From the NCBI RefSeq assembly GCF_004025585.1, contig NZ_QTZO01000005.1, positions 186,001 through 250,000 of the forward strand: a stretch of DNA of 64,000 nt, in the 5' to 3' direction. Position numbers and translations under genes: made by a program. This document shows positions 61,575-64,000 of the stretch, in pieces; the first letter of the stretch is position 1; every line of letters begins with the position of its first letter. The notes under the pieces were generated by a model. The model searched no databases. It was not told where the DNA came from and worked only from the letters and a program-made list of their open reading frames with translations. The stretch is from Pseudodesulfovibrio sp. S3 (GTDB taxonomy: Bacteria; Desulfobacterota; Desulfovibrionia; Desulfovibrionales; Desulfovibrionaceae).

Positions 61575-62834
61575 CTAGAACTGGGCTACTTCCGCAACAA
61601 TGCGGATGTAGCTATTGTTTTCGATGGCGCGGATGAGCACCTTGGTGCCGTCCTCGCTGAAGATCGGGGGCCATGCTTGATCAAAGTCGCGTTCAAACGG
61701 CTTTCCGTTGACCAGGATCCGGCGTTTGCCGTTCTTCTCGACCATGACGGCGGCGTTTTTGGAGTCGGCAGAGAAAGCGACCGGCCAAGCCATTTCATAT
61801 GCACCAGCCCAGGGCTTTTTATCAACCACGATGCGGAAGTCAGCGCTGTATTCACTAGCGATGATGCCGGCGCGGTTGCCGTCGGGGCTGACCACCAGGT
61901 CGGTGACCGTGGGGTATGTTTCGTCCCAGGGGGCGTTGTTCATACAGGCGGTGAACTGGCCGTAGCCGGTGGCAACAATGGCCCACAGCTTGCTGCCGTC
62001 TTTGGAGTATTGCAATCCCAGACACTGCACGTAGCGCGGCTCCCAGAGGATGTTGCCGTCTTTGGCAACGCCCCACTTGCCTGCCAGGCGGACAGGAGCG
62101 GCCACGGAATCATCCGCTGGATTGAATACCGGTTCCCACACTTGGTTGTAAACGGAAGACCAGGGCTTGCCGTCCACAGCGATGGTGTTGTCGTAAGGGG
62201 TGACGCGTACCTGAGCGGCCACTTTGTCACCCGTTTTGTTGAAGGTCGGGGTCCAGACATTGACAAACAGCTTTTCCCAAGGCTTGCCATCCACGACAAC
62301 GGTGTAGACGCCGCGTTTGAAAGCTTCAATGTCAGCGGCAGCCATCCTGTGAATCTGAGCAACGCCGGCGGTGTGTGAGCCGTCGGCGGACAGTGCGGGG
62401 TGAGTGACGTTTTCAAATAGGGTTTCCCAAGGTTCACCGTTGGCGGCTACTGCGTACTGTTCCATGGATTTGACCATGGAGGCAATGACGGAGCCGTCTT
62501 CGCTGATCATGCTGTCCCATACGTAGTCAGTGGCCTCTCCCAGCATTTCGCCGTCGACGTTAATGGCCCACTCCATGTCCTGCTGACAGATAGCGGTCAA
62601 TTTGCCGTCCGGCGTAAATTTAGGAGACCAGATCTTTTCGTACGTATTTTCCCAAACCGAGTCGTTGGTCCGAATGGAGAATTCGCCGTCGCCAACTTTG
62701 ACGATTGCGGCCAGAGTCTCACCGTCCGGTGAAACATAAGGCTCTTCCTGCCATGCGTGGCCTTCGAGTGGGGAGAGGGATTTGACGACCGTTTTCTGGC
62801 CGACTTCCCAATCCCAAGAGGAGATTTTTCCCAT
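61575..62834 (-). CDS. tmcD: Tmc complex subunit D, beta-propeller-like repeat protein
   Basis: The start at 62834 gives 419 residues; the longer frame to 62879 lacks a ribosome site. There is no signal peptide, so it is cytoplasmic. About seven to eight units of 45-50 residues repeat a pattern around xGKPWExxF and WxPxFxxDG (DGKPWEKLF, DGKPWSSVY, NGEPWETLF, NNAPWDETY, DKKPWAGAY, NGKPFERDF). This suggests a WD40-like propeller. No cofactor motif is seen. It is the first gene of the operon; TmcD is known as a component of the Tmc complex, but its role is not settled. Confidence 0.9.
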   Translation of the reverse strand: MGKISSWDWEVGQKTVVKSLSPLEGHAWQEEPYVSPDGETLAAIVKVGDGEFSIRTNDSVWENTYEKIWSPKFTPDGKLTAICQQDMEWAINVDGEMLGEATDYVWDSMISEDGSVIASMVKSMEQYAVAANGEPWETLFENVTHPALSADGSHTAGVAQIHRMAAADIEAFKRGVYTVVVDGKPWEKLFVNVWTPTFNKTGDKVAAQVRVTPYDNTIAVDGKPWSSVYNQVWEPVFNPADDSVAAPVRLAGKWGVAKDGNILWEPRYVQCLGLQYSKDGSKLWAIVATGYGQFTACMNNAPWDETYPTVTDLVVSPDGNRAGIIASEYSADFRIVVDKKPWAGAYEMAWPVAFSADSKNAAVMVEKNGKRRILVNGKPFERDFDQAWPPIFSEDGTKVLIRAIENNSYIRIVAEVAQF

Positions 62835-63501
62835 AGCACCCCCTTGTGTTGTGACACCGCTCCACCGGGGAAGCGGCAAAAAGCGTCCCGCTTAATGAGC
62901 GAGACAGGTCATTCAAAGTGGGGCCGTATTCGTCAGAAGGCGATATGCACGGGCCATCCCGACAAAGGTCATCGGTTGCAGGCTGTCGCAAGGCGGCGTG
63001 ACGTGCAGCCTTTACGGAGCGCAAACTCCAAGGGATGACCCGAAAACAGGTTTTTGAAACCTGCCAAGAACGATTTACCCATGATCTTTACTCATGACGA
63101 TTTCGACGCCCAAGGATTTGAGGCGGATTCAGACGGCGTCGGCCATCCAAATTCGTACGTGCATCCCTTCCCAAAGTGCACCCTCAACTCCGTCGCTGTT
63201 ACCAGCTAAAACCCAGACCAACTGCCGTGCGGCGGGGCAGGCGATTTGCATAAATCGTCATATGGCTCCGGCCACCTCGACCCCTCGGTCTGAGATAGCG
63301 TCCTGTATAAGCATATGGGAAGAAAGTAGTCCATTCTTTTCAGAGATAATTGAGTATTCCATACTGCTTTGGTATGCTTTTAAACCCTTCTCCGGCCCGT
63401 TGTCGGCGTTTTTGAGGCCGCAGGGAGCTTTCTTTGGAAATTGTCTTGAGGGTATGGGGGGATGGCAATGGTCGGGACGATCCTGAGGTCAACGCAATGG
63501 C
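62835..63501. other. long upstream region of the tmc operon
   Basis: About 670 bases with no convincing gene lie upstream of tmcD and downstream of the chemoreceptor gene. A 130-codon plus-strand frame at 63094-63486 has a low-complexity, serine/proline-rich product and no ribosome site, so I reject it as a gene. There are small inverted repeats: CAGGTTT/AAACCTG at 63047-63063 and CGATTT/AAATCG at 63242-63257. They may be regulator sites for tmc. I cannot place a promoter with confidence. Confidence 0.5.
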
Positions 63502-63535
63502 AAAGGGCGGCTCCGCTTTCATGGAGCCGCCCTTT
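63502..63535 (-). terminator. terminator after the chemoreceptor gene
   Basis: AAAGGGCGGCTCC and GGAGCCGCCCTTT are perfect 13-base arms; on the minus strand the stem lies just past the chemoreceptor stop codon. Confidence 0.92.
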
Positions 63536-63552
63536 GATTTGTGCGGGAGGGG

Positions 63553-64000
63553 TTAGAATTTTTCGAAGGAATCATCCATGTCGTCATCCAACTCCATGTC
63601 AATTCCCTGGGTTTTCTGGGCTGTATGCGTCAACATATGCGGATGCTTTTTGACCACGGTCCGATTTGAAGGAGCAGGAGTTCCGGTGCTCTTCGCGCCG
63701 AGCTTGAAAAAGCCCATGGTGGTTTCCAGCTGTGCGGCCTGGGAAGAAAGCTCTTCGGCCGTGGAGGCGATTTCCTCCGAGGAACTGGCGTTGGACTGGA
63801 TCACGTTGTCAAGTTGTTGGAGCGCGTTGCTGATTTCGCTGGCGCCGACATTCTGCTCGTTGCTCGCGGCGGAAATCTCCTGAATCATTCCGGCTGTTTC
63901 TTCAATGTTCGGGACAATGGATTTGAGCATTTCACCGGCTCTTGTTGCCACTTCGACGCTGGAAGCGGACAGCTCCCCGATTTCGGCCGCTGCCGTTCCG
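63553..64000 (-). CDS. methyl-accepting chemotaxis protein (partial, C-terminal part)
   Basis: Only the last 148 codons lie in the window; the gene extends past the right edge. The sequence shows the C-terminal end of an MCP signalling coiled coil: SSVEVATRAGEMLKSIVPNI, then MIQEISAASNEQNVGASEI, and the heptad run to QAAQLETTMGFFKLG. The sensor and tip lie outside the window. A linker leads to the last residues SFEKF, an x-aromatic-x-x-aromatic tether like that of the other receptor in the window. Confidence 0.93.
   Translation of the reverse strand, partial: GTAAAEIGELSASSVEVATRAGEMLKSIVPNIEETAGMIQEISAASNEQNVGASEISNALQQLDNVIQSNASSSEEIASTAEELSSQAAQLETTMGFFKLGAKSTGTPAPSNRTVVKKHPHMLTHTAQKTQGIDMELDDDMDDSFEKF

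Noticed and set aside
63094-63486. 130-codon plus-strand frame upstream of tmcD
   Set aside because: Serine/proline-rich, no ribosome site, no hydrophobic or conserved block; likely chance.

Overview
The window is a GC-rich chromosomal segment of a dissimilatory sulfate reducer of the Desulfovibrionaceae (Desulfovibrio or Pseudodesulfovibrio type). The main evidence is a six-gene Ech [NiFe] hydrogenase operon (17.7-22.8 kb), a type II tetraheme cytochrome c3 transmembrane complex (tmcDCBA, 59.1-62.8 kb), many two-component and chemotaxis proteins, and peptidoglycan carboxypeptidases that suit a curved cell. I see no insertion sequence, prophage, CRISPR array or rRNA. One tRNA gene, Arg(ACG), is present. 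Most of the window is ordinary core genome.

Layout. 0-5 kb: a membrane histidine kinase coupled to an NtrC-type regulator (cut by the left edge), a degenerate acylphosphatase, small secreted or unknown proteins, a 36-residue basic protein and an FmdB-type zinc ribbon. 5.2-11 kb: purB-pyrE, then a three-gene cassette of a YkuD/NTF2 (Csd6/Pgp2-like) protein, a membrane coiled-coil protein and an M99 (Csd4/Pgp1-like) carboxypeptidase. 11-16.2 kb, minus strand: a polar amino-acid ABC transporter without its ATPase, glycerate kinase, a glyoxylate/hydroxypyruvate reductase-type dehydrogenase and tRNA-Arg. 16.2-22.8 kb: a PNPOx-fold protein, a PAPS-reductase-family protein and echABCDEF behind a 330-base repeat-rich upstream region. 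22.8-30.1 kb: a secreted amidohydrolase-like protein, an EamA transporter, a Cache chemoreceptor and ispG-proS.

30.1-47.4 kb: a LysE exporter; xseA, two tandem M23 peptidases, xseB, ispA and dxs in one run; YchJ, ArfB, a glycosyltransferase and a DEDD exonuclease; two unrecognised or weakly recognised proteins; lgt, glutamine cyclotransferase and TetR; ispH; moaE-moaA. With ispG, dxs, ispA and ispH, four isoprenoid genes lie in the window at three separate loci. 47.5-52.6 kb: a 1234-residue DUF748/AsmA-like protein and a lipoprotein that also ends in a membrane helix.

52.9-58.6 kb: a signalling operon of a membrane histidine kinase, three stand-alone receiver proteins and an 857-residue PEP-synthase-like protein that keeps the ATP-grasp and phospho-histidine domains but has a non-canonical C-terminus. 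It converges on tmcDCBA. The right edge cuts a second chemoreceptor. A dispersed intergenic repeat family (about 30.2, 30.3, 31.1, 47.5 and 58.6 kb) links several loci; one copy appears to supply the ribosome binding site of xseA.

The most promising observations are the Csd4/Csd6-type cell-shape cassette with its unknown middle gene, and the kinase, triple-receiver and PEP-synthase-like operon.
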